NCBI GenBank assembly: GCA_903921665.1
Contig: CAIXQT010000360.1
Location: forward strand, 1 to 5,884
Source: an uncultured Opitutia bacterium
GTDB lineage: Bacteria > Verrucomicrobiota > Verrucomicrobiia > Opitutales > UBA953
Direction of reading: 5' to 3'
Length of the DNA: 5,884 bases
Positions 1 through 4,558 of this stretch are shown here, in pieces. Made by a program: the position numbers and the translations under genes. Under the pieces are notes generated by a model. That model searched no databases and was not told where the DNA came from. It saw only the letters and a list, made by a program, of their open reading frames with translations. Within the stretch, counting starts at the first letter, position 1. Every line of letters starts with the position of its first letter.

Positions 1-80
1 GGATTGAAACCCTCAGGGATGCGAGAGGTGCAGCCGACGCTCAGGGCGGCGAGGGCGAGAAGGAAGGTGAAACGCTTCAT
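1..80 (-). CDS. N-terminus of a lipoprotein (partial; possibly a Blc-type lipocalin)
   Basis: The reverse strand opens with ATG at 80-78 and runs off the left edge after 26 codons. The visible peptide starts MKRFTFLLALAALSVGC: basic n-region (K2, R3), hydrophobic stretch 4-15 and a lipobox (LSVG then Cys17), so it should be cleaved by signal peptidase II and lipidated on Cys17. Residue 18 is Thr, not Asp, so the +2 position does not suggest retention in the inner membrane. After Cys17 the protein reads TSRIPEGFN followed by a codon starting CC (Pro). Bacterial lipocalins (Blc family) often have a 'P-x-G-V-x-P-V' stretch just after the lipid anchor, so a lipocalin is a reasonable guess, but the diagnostic GxWYE motif would lie outside the window. 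The gene lies downstream of the moeB-like gene on the same strand, separated by an intrinsic terminator, so it probably has its own promoter. The start has no Shine-Dalgarno; the bases just before ATG are CACACC. Lipoprotein assignment is firm; family is tentative. Confidence 0.7.
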   Translation of the reverse strand, partial: MKRFTFLLALAALSVGCTSRIPEGFN

Positions 81-90
81 GGTGTGCGTG

Positions 91-118
91 AATAAAAGAA
101 CAGCCGACGGGTGTCGGC
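91..118 (-). terminator. Rho-independent terminator of the moeB-like gene
   Basis: Read on the minus strand, a perfect 6-bp GC-rich stem GCCGAC/GTCGGC (118-113 and 108-103) closes a 4-base loop (ACCC) and is followed within two bases by a T-rich tract, TTCTTTTATT (100-91). The hairpin begins 14 bases after the moeB-like stop codon (TGA, 135-133), which is typical spacing. On the plus strand the hairpin is not followed by Ts, so the signal is directional. It should stop moeB transcription before the lipoprotein start at 80. Confidence 0.75.
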
Positions 119-120
119 AA
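92..120 (-). promoter_or_regulatory. Weak candidate promoter for the lipoprotein gene
   Basis: On the minus strand a -35-like TTGCCG (120-115) is separated by 17 bases from a -10-like TTTTAT (97-92), each matching 4 of 6 consensus bases. The predicted start of transcription would be near 85, giving a leader of about 5 bases. The -10 is also part of the terminator T tract and the -35 overlaps its stem, so the resemblance may be a by-product of that hairpin. Treat as a suggestion only. Confidence 0.2.
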
Positions 121-132
121 GCCTTGTCTCGC

Positions 133-1278
133 TCAGTAGCGAGGGACCTTGGGGTCGATCTTCAGAGACCAGGCTTCGATGCCACCCTTGACGTTGCTGA
201 CCCGGGGATAGCCCTTAGCCCGCAGGAACTGGGTGACCTTCATGCTCCGGCCGCCATGGTGGCACTGGACGAGCACCGGGACGTCCTGAGGAATCTCCGC
301 CAAACGGGTCGGCACGGAATTCATGGGGATGAGCCGGGCGCCTTCGATCCGACAGAGGGCGAATTCATCGGCCTCACGGACATCGATCAGGAGAGGCGGA
401 TTAGGACCGGACAAGAGGCGCTGGGCCTCTTCGACGGTCACTTCGAGGGGAGTTTCGGACATAGGAGATTGGGTCTGGCAAGCAGTCGGAGCATAAGCTG
501 CCTTCTCGAGCGAACGGATCGTCGGAGCGGCACCGCAACAAGGGCAAGCCGGGTCGGCCGCCAAGGCGACCAGCTTGGAAACGCCGGCGGCGACATCCAC
601 GACCTGCAAGCGTGACGCGGCACGCTTGCCCAGGAGCACGGCGATGACCTCGGAAGCCATCCACGAACCGATCACCCCGCAGGTCGCGCCGAAGACGCCG
701 GCCTCGGCGCACGTGGGAACGGCGCCGGCATCCGGCATCACGGGATAGAGACATCGATAACACCCTTTGCCGGGCAGGAAGACTCCGACCTGACCGGCTT
801 CGCGCAGGACGCTGCCATGCACGAGCGGGCGATTGCCGAGCACACAGGAATCCGCCGCCAGGAAACGGGTCGCGAAATTATCGGTGCCGTCGACCACGAT
901 GTCGTAACGCGCCGCCAGCTCGGCGGCGTTGTCGATCGTGAAGCCTTCCGGATGGAGCACGACTTTGAGCCCCGGATTGATCTCTCCGAGGGCCTCCGCG
1001 GCGGAAATGGTCTTAGGGAGCCCCAGGGTATCGAACCCGTGGACGATCTGACGATGAAGGTTCGAGATCTCGACCTTGTCCGGGTCCGCGATGCCGATGA
1101 GGCCGACGCCTGCGGCCGCCAGATAGAGACCGACCGGGGAACCTAAGCCGCCCGCGCCCAGAAGCAGGACTTTGGCCTCACGCAGACGCAACTGACCCGA
1201 CTCACCGACCCCGGGCAGACGAATCTGCCGGGAGTACAAAGCCCTCTCATGGTCGCTCAGGCGCTGTTCCGCGGACAT
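133..1278 (-). CDS. moeB: MoeB/ThiF-type sulfur-carrier adenylyltransferase with C-terminal rhodanese domain
   Basis: A 381-residue E1-like enzyme. This family adenylates the C-terminal glycine of a ubiquitin-like sulfur carrier (MoaD or ThiS type) with ATP, preparing it for thiocarboxylation in molybdopterin, thiamin or related sulfur pathways in the cytoplasm. The nucleotide-binding loop GAGGLGSP is at 41-48. R17 (SRQ), R76 (SNLHRQ), K89 (LPK) and D133 (GTDNF) fit the four catalytic residues I recall for E. coli MoeB, each offset by three. Two CxxC pairs, C173/C176 (CYRC) and C245/C248 (CPCC), should bind structural zinc. PTCAEAG at 188-194 carries the conserved Cys190. After a linker (about 255-276), a rhodanese domain (about 277-376) has the IDVRE entry motif and active loop CHHGGRS with Cys339, which can carry a persulfide for sulfur delivery. 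The domain order is that of MoeZ/MoeBR and eukaryotic MOCS3/Uba4. No carrier gene (moaD, thiS) is adjacent, so the partner cannot be decided here. The ATG at 1278 lacks a Shine-Dalgarno. The gene ends in a clear terminator. Confidence 0.93.
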   Translation of the reverse strand: MSAEQRLSDHERALYSRQIRLPGVGESGQLRLREAKVLLLGAGGLGSPVGLYLAAAGVGLIGIADPDKVEISNLHRQIVHGFDTLGLPKTISAAEALGEINPGLKVVLHPEGFTIDNAAELAARYDIVVDGTDNFATRFLAADSCVLGNRPLVHGSVLREAGQVGVFLPGKGCYRCLYPVMPDAGAVPTCAEAGVFGATCGVIGSWMASEVIAVLLGKRAASRLQVVDVAAGVSKLVALAADPACPCCGAAPTIRSLEKAAYAPTACQTQSPMSETPLEVTVEEAQRLLSGPNPPLLIDVREADEFALCRIEGARLIPMNSVPTRLAEIPQDVPVLVQCHHGGRSMKVTQFLRAKGYPRVSNVKGGIEAWSLKIDPKVPRY

Positions 1279-1313
1279 GCCGACAGTGGAAGCCCCGCAT
1301 GGAGCGGTGTCAA
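1279..1313 (-). promoter_or_regulatory. Candidate promoter of the moeB-like gene, overlapping a dyad
   Basis: On the minus strand a perfect -35 box TTGACA lies at 1313-1308. Exactly 17 bases downstream is a weak -10, TCCACT (1290-1285, 3 of 6 matches). The implied transcription start is 1278, the A of the ATG, so the mRNA would be leaderless. The -35 box sits in an imperfect inverted repeat (1301-1321: GCGGT / ACCGC arms at 1304-1308 and 1314-1318, extended by two more pairs after one mismatch), which could be an operator. The -35 is convincing by sequence; the weak -10 keeps confidence modest. Confidence 0.4.
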
Positions 1314-1338
1314 ACCGCCCCTTCCACGTGTCGGGTTG

Positions 1339-1344
1339 AATAAT
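1339..1344 (+). promoter_or_regulatory. Candidate -10 box for the ruvX-truA operon
   Basis: AATAAT matches the sigma-70 -10 consensus at five of six positions in an otherwise GC-rich 92-bp divergent gap. It would start transcription near 1351, leaving a leader of about 20 bases before the GTG at 1371. No good -35 is found at 16-18 bases upstream, so this rests on the -10 alone. Confidence 0.3.
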
Positions 1345-1370
1345 CGGCCAGAGTCTCCCAACTTGACCCC

Positions 1371-1808
1371 GTGGCTCAGGTCTTCCTCGGCATCGATTAT
1401 GGCTCCCGACGGGTCGGGCTGAGCCATGCCGACGAACTCGGCTTCGCCTTCCCCCTGCCCGCCGCGGTCGCCGAATCCGCCGAAGAACGCTTCGCCCAGA
1501 TCGGCAAGGAGATCGCCCGGCTCAAGGTCACCCTCCTCGTCCTCGGCTACCCTCTTTCCGTCGAAGGCGAACGCACGAAGCGCTGTGATGAGGTGGATGT
1601 CTTCGCGGCCGAGCTCACCCGACGCTTCGCCCTGCCGATCGAGAAGGTCGACGAGGCTCTCACGAGCCAGGCGGCCGACGAGATGGGCGGACGCAAGGCA
1701 CGCTCGGCCAACGAACGTAAGCAGCAGGCCCGGACGGGCGAACGCGACTCGCGCGCGGCGGCCGTGTTGCTGCAGGACTTCCTTAACAGCCGCGGCATCG
1801 GCTCCTGA
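1371..1808 (+). CDS. ruvX: YqgF/RuvX family nuclease (putative Holliday junction resolvase / pre-16S rRNA nuclease)
   Basis: A 145-residue RNase H-fold protein, the usual size for YqgF. Family members are predicted Holliday junction resolvases; the E. coli protein is implicated in maturing the 5' end of 16S rRNA. The fold's landmarks are all present: GIDYGSRRVG at 7-16 with the first catalytic Asp9, the strand LLVLGYPLSVEGE at 55-67 (family GLPxxxDG-like turn), DEALTSQAA at 94-102 with Glu95 as second acidic residue, and RDSRAAAVLLQDFL at 125-138 with Asp126 as third. The family's usual DERxT motif is DEALT here, so the Arg is replaced by Ala96 while all three carboxylates remain. The start is GTG: no ATG or other start codon is in frame directly upstream, and GTG places the first beta strand correctly at residue 4. 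There is no Shine-Dalgarno; GACCCC precedes the GTG. The stop lies one base before truA, so the two genes are very probably co-transcribed. Confidence 0.92.
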   Translation: MAQVFLGIDYGSRRVGLSHADELGFAFPLPAAVAESAEERFAQIGKEIARLKVTLLVLGYPLSVEGERTKRCDEVDVFAAELTRRFALPIEKVDEALTSQAADEMGGRKARSANERKQQARTGERDSRAAAVLLQDFLNSRGIGS

Positions 1809-1809
1809 C

Positions 1810-2658
1810 ATGCCTCCCGCCAAGACCAAGAAGCCCTTCACGCCGAAGCTCGAACGCTTCTTGGCCACGGTCGCTTACGACGGGACGGACCATATCGGCT
1901 GGCAGGTCCAGGCCGGGCGTCTTTCGATCGAAGGCGAACTTGAGGCGCGGCTATCGCGTATCCTCAAGACCCCGATCGACATCCATGGCAGCGGTCGCAC
2001 CGACTCGGGCGTGCACAGCGTCGGTCAGCGCTTCCATTTCGACGCCTTCTGGCCGCACCCTTGCAGCTACCTGGTGCACGCCCTCAATTCCTGCGAACAG
2101 AACGGCCTCTTGGTGACCCACCTGCAGCGCGTCGCCCCGGGCTTCCACTGCCGCTGGCACGCCAACGGCAAGCGTTACCGGTATGAGATCTGCGACGGCT
2201 ATCCGCCGCCCTGGGAGGCCCGCTTCTGCCTCGGGCTGGGCAGCAAGACCGTCGACGTGAAGCAGATGCGCAAGGCCGCCAAACTCCTCCTCGGAAAGCA
2301 TGACTTCTATGCTTTCGGCGCGAACCACGGCCAAGGTATGGAGAAAGAGAATCCGGTGAAGGAACTACGTCGCCTCGATGTCCGACGTCGTGGCAAGCGC
2401 ATCACGATCGTCGCCGAAGGCAGCGGCTTCCTTTATAAGATGGTCCGGCGACTGGTCGGCGGCCTCCTCCGCGTCGGCGAAGGCAAGATGCCTCCGGAAC
2501 GCCTCGTCGCCTACCGCAAGGAACGCGTGATCACCTCCGAGGTGCCCACCGCACCCGCCCGCGGTCTTTTCATGGAGAAGGTGTTTTTCGAGCCGGACGC
2601 CTTGCGGCATCCCCGGGCGCTCCGCAGCCGCGAAGATACGCACGGCAGCGCAGAATAA
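1810..2658 (+). CDS. truA: tRNA pseudouridine(38-40) synthase TruA
   Basis: A 282-residue TruA. The enzyme isomerises uridines 38, 39 and 40 in the anticodon arm of many tRNAs to pseudouridine. The protein begins with a short basic tail (1-15) and then the family core: FLATVAYDGTDHIGWQ at 17-32, the active-site motif GRTDSGVH at 62-69 with catalytic Asp65, FHCRWHA at 112-118 (usually FHARF-A), KRYRYEI at 121-127, GFLYKMVRRLVG at 206-217, and the closing PTAPARGL at 246-253. Length is slightly above the usual 245-270 because of the N-terminal tail and a C-terminal extension of about 20 residues rich in Arg and His (262-282). ATG at 1810 was chosen because the open frame further upstream only reads through ruvX and encodes no recognisable protein, while the core starts soon after this Met. 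It sits one base after the ruvX stop (TGA-C-ATG), favouring translational coupling; no Shine-Dalgarno is seen, the upstream bases being GGCTCCTGAC. Confidence 0.96.
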   Translation: MPPAKTKKPFTPKLERFLATVAYDGTDHIGWQVQAGRLSIEGELEARLSRILKTPIDIHGSGRTDSGVHSVGQRFHFDAFWPHPCSYLVHALNSCEQNGLLVTHLQRVAPGFHCRWHANGKRYRYEICDGYPPPWEARFCLGLGSKTVDVKQMRKAAKLLLGKHDFYAFGANHGQGMEKENPVKELRRLDVRRRGKRITIVAEGSGFLYKMVRRLVGGLLRVGEGKMPPERLVAYRKERVITSEVPTAPARGLFMEKVFFEPDALRHPRALRSREDTHGSAE

Positions 2659-2663
2659 GCTGA

Positions 2664-2685
2664 CGCTTAATCTGCGGTTAAGGCG
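2664..2685. repeat. Imperfect inverted repeat between truA and the PEBP gene
   Basis: CGCTTAA (2664-2670) pairs with TTAAGGCG (2678-2685) to form a 7-bp stem with one bulged G and a 7-base loop. It starts six bases after the truA stop but is not followed by a T tract on either strand, so it is a poor intrinsic terminator. It spans about -42 to -21 relative to the candidate transcription start of the next gene, where an operator would also fit. Either role is inference. Confidence 0.35.
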
Positions 2686-2690
2686 CGCTC

Positions 2691-2699
2691 TGGCATAAT
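2691..2699 (+). promoter_or_regulatory. Extended -10 promoter of the PEBP-family gene, predicted leaderless
   Basis: TGGCATAAT matches the extended -10 form TGnTATAAT with a single mismatch (C for the first T). Extended -10 promoters do not need a strong -35, and none is visible at the right distance. Counting from the last T (2699, position -7), transcription would begin at 2706, the A of the ATG of the next gene, giving an mRNA without a 5' leader. This is the best sigma-70-like promoter in the window. Confidence 0.55.
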
Positions 2700-2705
2700 C
2701 CTCCC

Positions 2706-3377
2706 ATGCGTAAGCTATCCGTCATCGCCTTCTTGTCCTTCCTTACGGCCTTTGGCGCCCCGACCGACGGCAAGAAAGGCGGTAAGGGCGGCAAAGGCGG
2801 TCCGCCTGCCGGCTCCGTCGATATCGTCGCGGCAGCGAAACCAGCCGAAAAGAACCCGACGCTCAAGCTCACCAGCCCTGCGGTGAAAGACGGCGAAGCC
2901 CTGCCGGTCGAATTCACCGGCGACGGTGCGAGCGCCAGCCCGCCCCTCGCGTGGAGCGGCGTGCCCAAAGGCACGCAAAGCATGGTGCTGATCATGCACC
3001 ACCTCGACCCCGAGGGTAAGACCAAGATCTACTGGCTGATGCATGACATCGACCCGAAGACCACGAGCGTCGTCAAGAACGCCACCGACTTCGGCAAGAT
3101 GGGCCTGAGCACCGTCCATCATCGCGTGGAATACGCCCCCCCTCACTCCAAGGGACCGGGCGAAAAGAAATATGTCCTCACCCTTTTCGCGCTCTCAGCG
3201 AAGCCTAGTCTCGCGGACGCCGCTCAGCCCGTGACCGTCGAGCCGCTGCTCGCCGCCATGAAAGGCAAGGTCCTTGCCGCCGCCGACCTGAACGTCCTTT
3301 ACACCCGCCCGGCCGGCGCCAGCGATGCGGAGGAGAAGCGCCCGCCCCGCCGCGAAGAAGGTCCGGGCAAGAAGTGA
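2706..3377 (+). CDS. Exported YbhB/YbcL family protein (PEBP fold, Raf kinase inhibitor-like)
   Basis: A 223-residue protein of the phosphatidylethanolamine-binding-protein fold. The N-terminus (MRKLSVIAFLSFLTAFGA) is a signal peptide, probably cut after Ala18, so it acts outside the cytoplasmic membrane. Residues 22-36 are a Gly/Lys-rich linker with three KGG repeats. The PEBP core runs about 53-201: LKLTSPAVKDGEALPVEFTGDG (53-74), SPPLAWSGVPKGTQSMVLIMHHLDPEGK (78-105), YWLMHDID (109-116), EYAPPHSKGPGEKKYVLTLFAL (142-163). The core matches the family's order, but HW of the ligand pocket is YW (109-110) and HRY is KKY (154-156). Similar MHH-DPEGKTK-YW and APPHSKGPG patterns occur, as I recall, in a secreted subgroup. 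A charged tail (208-223) ends the protein. Cellular ligand and role are unknown; E. coli YbhB and YbcL are likewise poorly defined. It has its own likely promoter and may be co-transcribed with the hupE-like gene 44 bases downstream. The start lacks a Shine-Dalgarno (CCTCCC before ATG). Confidence 0.85.
   Translation: MRKLSVIAFLSFLTAFGAPTDGKKGGKGGKGGPPAGSVDIVAAAKPAEKNPTLKLTSPAVKDGEALPVEFTGDGASASPPLAWSGVPKGTQSMVLIMHHLDPEGKTKIYWLMHDIDPKTTSVVKNATDFGKMGLSTVHHRVEYAPPHSKGPGEKKYVLTLFALSAKPSLADAAQPVTVEPLLAAMKGKVLAAADLNVLYTRPAGASDAEEKRPPRREEGPGKK
2775..2801 (+). repeat. Three tandem 9-base units encoding KGG
   Basis: The units AAAGGCGGT, AAGGGCGGC and AAAGGCGGT follow one another in frame and encode KGG three times (residues 24-32 of the PEBP-family protein). 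They differ only at synonymous third positions, which suggests the repeat is old enough to have drifted or is kept for the protein. It forms a flexible basic linker between the signal peptide and the folded domain. Slippage could change the unit number between strains. Confidence 0.7.
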
Positions 3378-3394
3378 TCTTTAAGTTGGAACGG

Positions 3395-3412
3395 GACGGT
3401 ACGCCGTCGTAC
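3395..3412. promoter_or_regulatory. Two overlapping, mutually exclusive hairpins upstream of the hupE-like gene
   Basis: In the 44-base gap after the PEBP gene, GACGG-TACG-CCGTC (3395-3408) is a perfect 5-bp stem with a UACG (UNCG-class) loop. Overlapping it, GTACG-CCGT-CGTAC (3399-3412) is another perfect 5-bp stem. Only one can form at a time because they share bases 3399-3408. The second ends 9 bases before the hupE-like ATG. There is no T tract, so it is not an ordinary terminator. An operator dyad or an mRNA switch are both possible; chance is also possible for stems this short. Confidence 0.35.
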
Positions 3413-3421
3413 TGACTTCCC

Positions 3422-4558
3422 ATGCGGCGCACCCTGATCCCTTGGCTCCTCGCCATCCTCCCCACCCTGCTCTGGGCCCACCCGGAATGGAAGGAAGCCT
3501 CCTGCATCGGCGTCATCGATGAGAAGAACGCCTTCGCGCTGACGGTAAAATTCGACGTCCCTTCGTTCCTGATCGGTCAGCTGCCGAAGGACGCGCCGAT
3601 CAAGGATCTCGATGCGCTGATGTTCACGCCCGGCCGCCTGGCTTCGTCCGTCGAACCGGGCCGGCGGCAGTTTCTCGCCGGCCTGCGCCTCGAAGCCGAT
3701 GGCCGACCTATGACTTGGACGCTCCAATCCTTTCCGACGGCTGAGCAGATCCTGGCGCTGTCCGCCCGCCAAGGAGAAGCGGACCGCTATCCCGTGATGA
3801 TGAACGCCAAGTTCACAGCGACCATTCCGGCAGGCACGCATAAGCTCGTGCTCCGCTTCCCTGAGGCCTTGGGCACGGTCTTCACGAATCTGCGCAAAGG
3901 CATGGAGTTTCAGACGGTCATGGCGGTCTCCAAGAACGAGCCGGGCGAATTCCAGATCGGCGACGGCCCCGCGCCTGGCGACGACCAGACCGTCTTCACG
4001 TTGCTGGCTGATGGCTTCGGGCACGTGATTCCGGAAGGCTGGGACCACTGCCTCTTCATGTTGGCGATGTTCCTCGGAGCGACATCGCTCCAACAGGCCC
4101 TGGGACGATCCTTGGTCTTCACGCTTGGCCACAGCCTCACGCTCAGCGCGGTCGCGGTCGGCTGGATCGGCAATCCCGGCGCGTGGATCGAGCCTTTCAT
4201 CGCCCTCACCATCGGCCTCGGTGCGCTGATGGCCTATCGGGGTAACGCGACGAATCGTCAGATGCTCGTCGTCCCGGCCGTCTTCGGCCTGGTCCATGGC
4301 CTCGGCTTCGCGGCGGCGGTCGCCGAGCGGCTCAAGGACTGGGACACCGGCAGCATCGTCCGCATCTTGGTCGGCTTCAACGTCGGCGTCGAACTCGCCC
4401 AGATGGCGGTGATCCTCGCTTCCGCCGCCCTGCTCTGGCTCATCCTTAGAGCCGGCCTGAACGAGACCAAGGTGCGACGCACGCTCTGCCTGACGATCGC
4501 AACCGCGGGCTTCGCGGTGATGGCCTGGCGCGTCGCCGGCATCGCCGGCCTGGTCTGA
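3422..4558 (+). CDS. HupE/UreJ_2 family membrane protein with exported N-terminal domain (putative metal permease)
   Basis: A 378-residue protein with a signal peptide (MRRTLIPWLLAILPTLLWA), an extracytoplasmic domain (about 20-190) and a C-terminal membrane domain (about 196-376) with roughly six hydrophobic segments: 209-226, 231-249, 255-272, 281-300, 312-343 (possibly two) and 354-374. The membrane part carries HupE/UreJ_2 hallmarks: GFGHVIPEGWDHCLFML at 198-214 (His201, Asp208, His209), LGHSLTLSA at 235-243 (His237), FIALTIGLGALMAYR at 259-273, FGLVHGLGFAAA at 288-299 (His292) and FNVGVELAQ at 319-327 (Glu324). HupE and UreJ are associated with nickel supply to hydrogenase and urease, and the conserved His/Asp/Glu in membrane helices fit metal passage, but the substrate of this longer variant is not established and no nickel enzyme is encoded here. 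Cleavage after Ala19 would expose His20 as N-terminal residue. The start has no Shine-Dalgarno (CTTCCC before ATG). Its stop abuts that of the convergent sulfatase gene. Confidence 0.88.
   Translation: MRRTLIPWLLAILPTLLWAHPEWKEASCIGVIDEKNAFALTVKFDVPSFLIGQLPKDAPIKDLDALMFTPGRLASSVEPGRRQFLAGLRLEADGRPMTWTLQSFPTAEQILALSARQGEADRYPVMMNAKFTATIPAGTHKLVLRFPEALGTVFTNLRKGMEFQTVMAVSKNEPGEFQIGDGPAPGDDQTVFTLLADGFGHVIPEGWDHCLFMLAMFLGATSLQQALGRSLVFTLGHSLTLSAVAVGWIGNPGAWIEPFIALTIGLGALMAYRGNATNRQMLVVPAVFGLVHGLGFAAAVAERLKDWDTGSIVRILVGFNVGVELAQMAVILASAALLWLILRAGLNETKVRRTLCLTIATAGFAVMAWRVAGIAGLV

Noticed and set aside
1..10. GGATTGAAAC resembles the 3' end of some CRISPR repeats
   Set aside because: It occurs once, there is no repeat-spacer pattern, and it is explained as codons of the lipoprotein (E-G-F-N region) on the minus strand.
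4..615. Plus-strand open frame of 203 codons over the lipoprotein start and rhodanese region
   Set aside because: It crosses the terminator and the 3' part of the moeB-like gene, and its translation has no family features.
1426..1809. In-frame extension of truA upstream into ruvX
   Set aside because: The extra residues are a Ser/Pro/Arg-rich shadow of ruvX; TruA's conserved core begins shortly after the Met at 1810.
1257..1868. Minus-strand open frame of 203 codons opposite ruvX
   Set aside because: It overlaps ruvX entirely and the starts of truA and moeB; the plus strand encodes an intact YqgF protein with all catalytic residues.
3386..3415. Possible separate promoter for the hupE-like gene (TTGGAA ... 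TACTGA)
   Set aside because: The -35-like element is fair but the -10 matches poorly and spacing is uncertain; co-transcription with the upstream PEBP gene is simpler.
3299..4297. Long minus-strand open frame (332 codons) opposite the hupE-like gene
   Set aside because: It is Arg/Glu/Asp/Gly-rich with no recognisable domain, as expected for an antisense frame of GC-rich coding DNA, and the plus-strand frame has clear HupE/UreJ_2 motifs.
4535..4549. GCCGGC-ATC-GCCGGC hairpin near the end of the hupE-like gene
   Set aside because: Within coding sequence, encodes AGIAG, and is not followed by a T tract on either strand; such palindromic hexamers are frequent in GC-rich genes.
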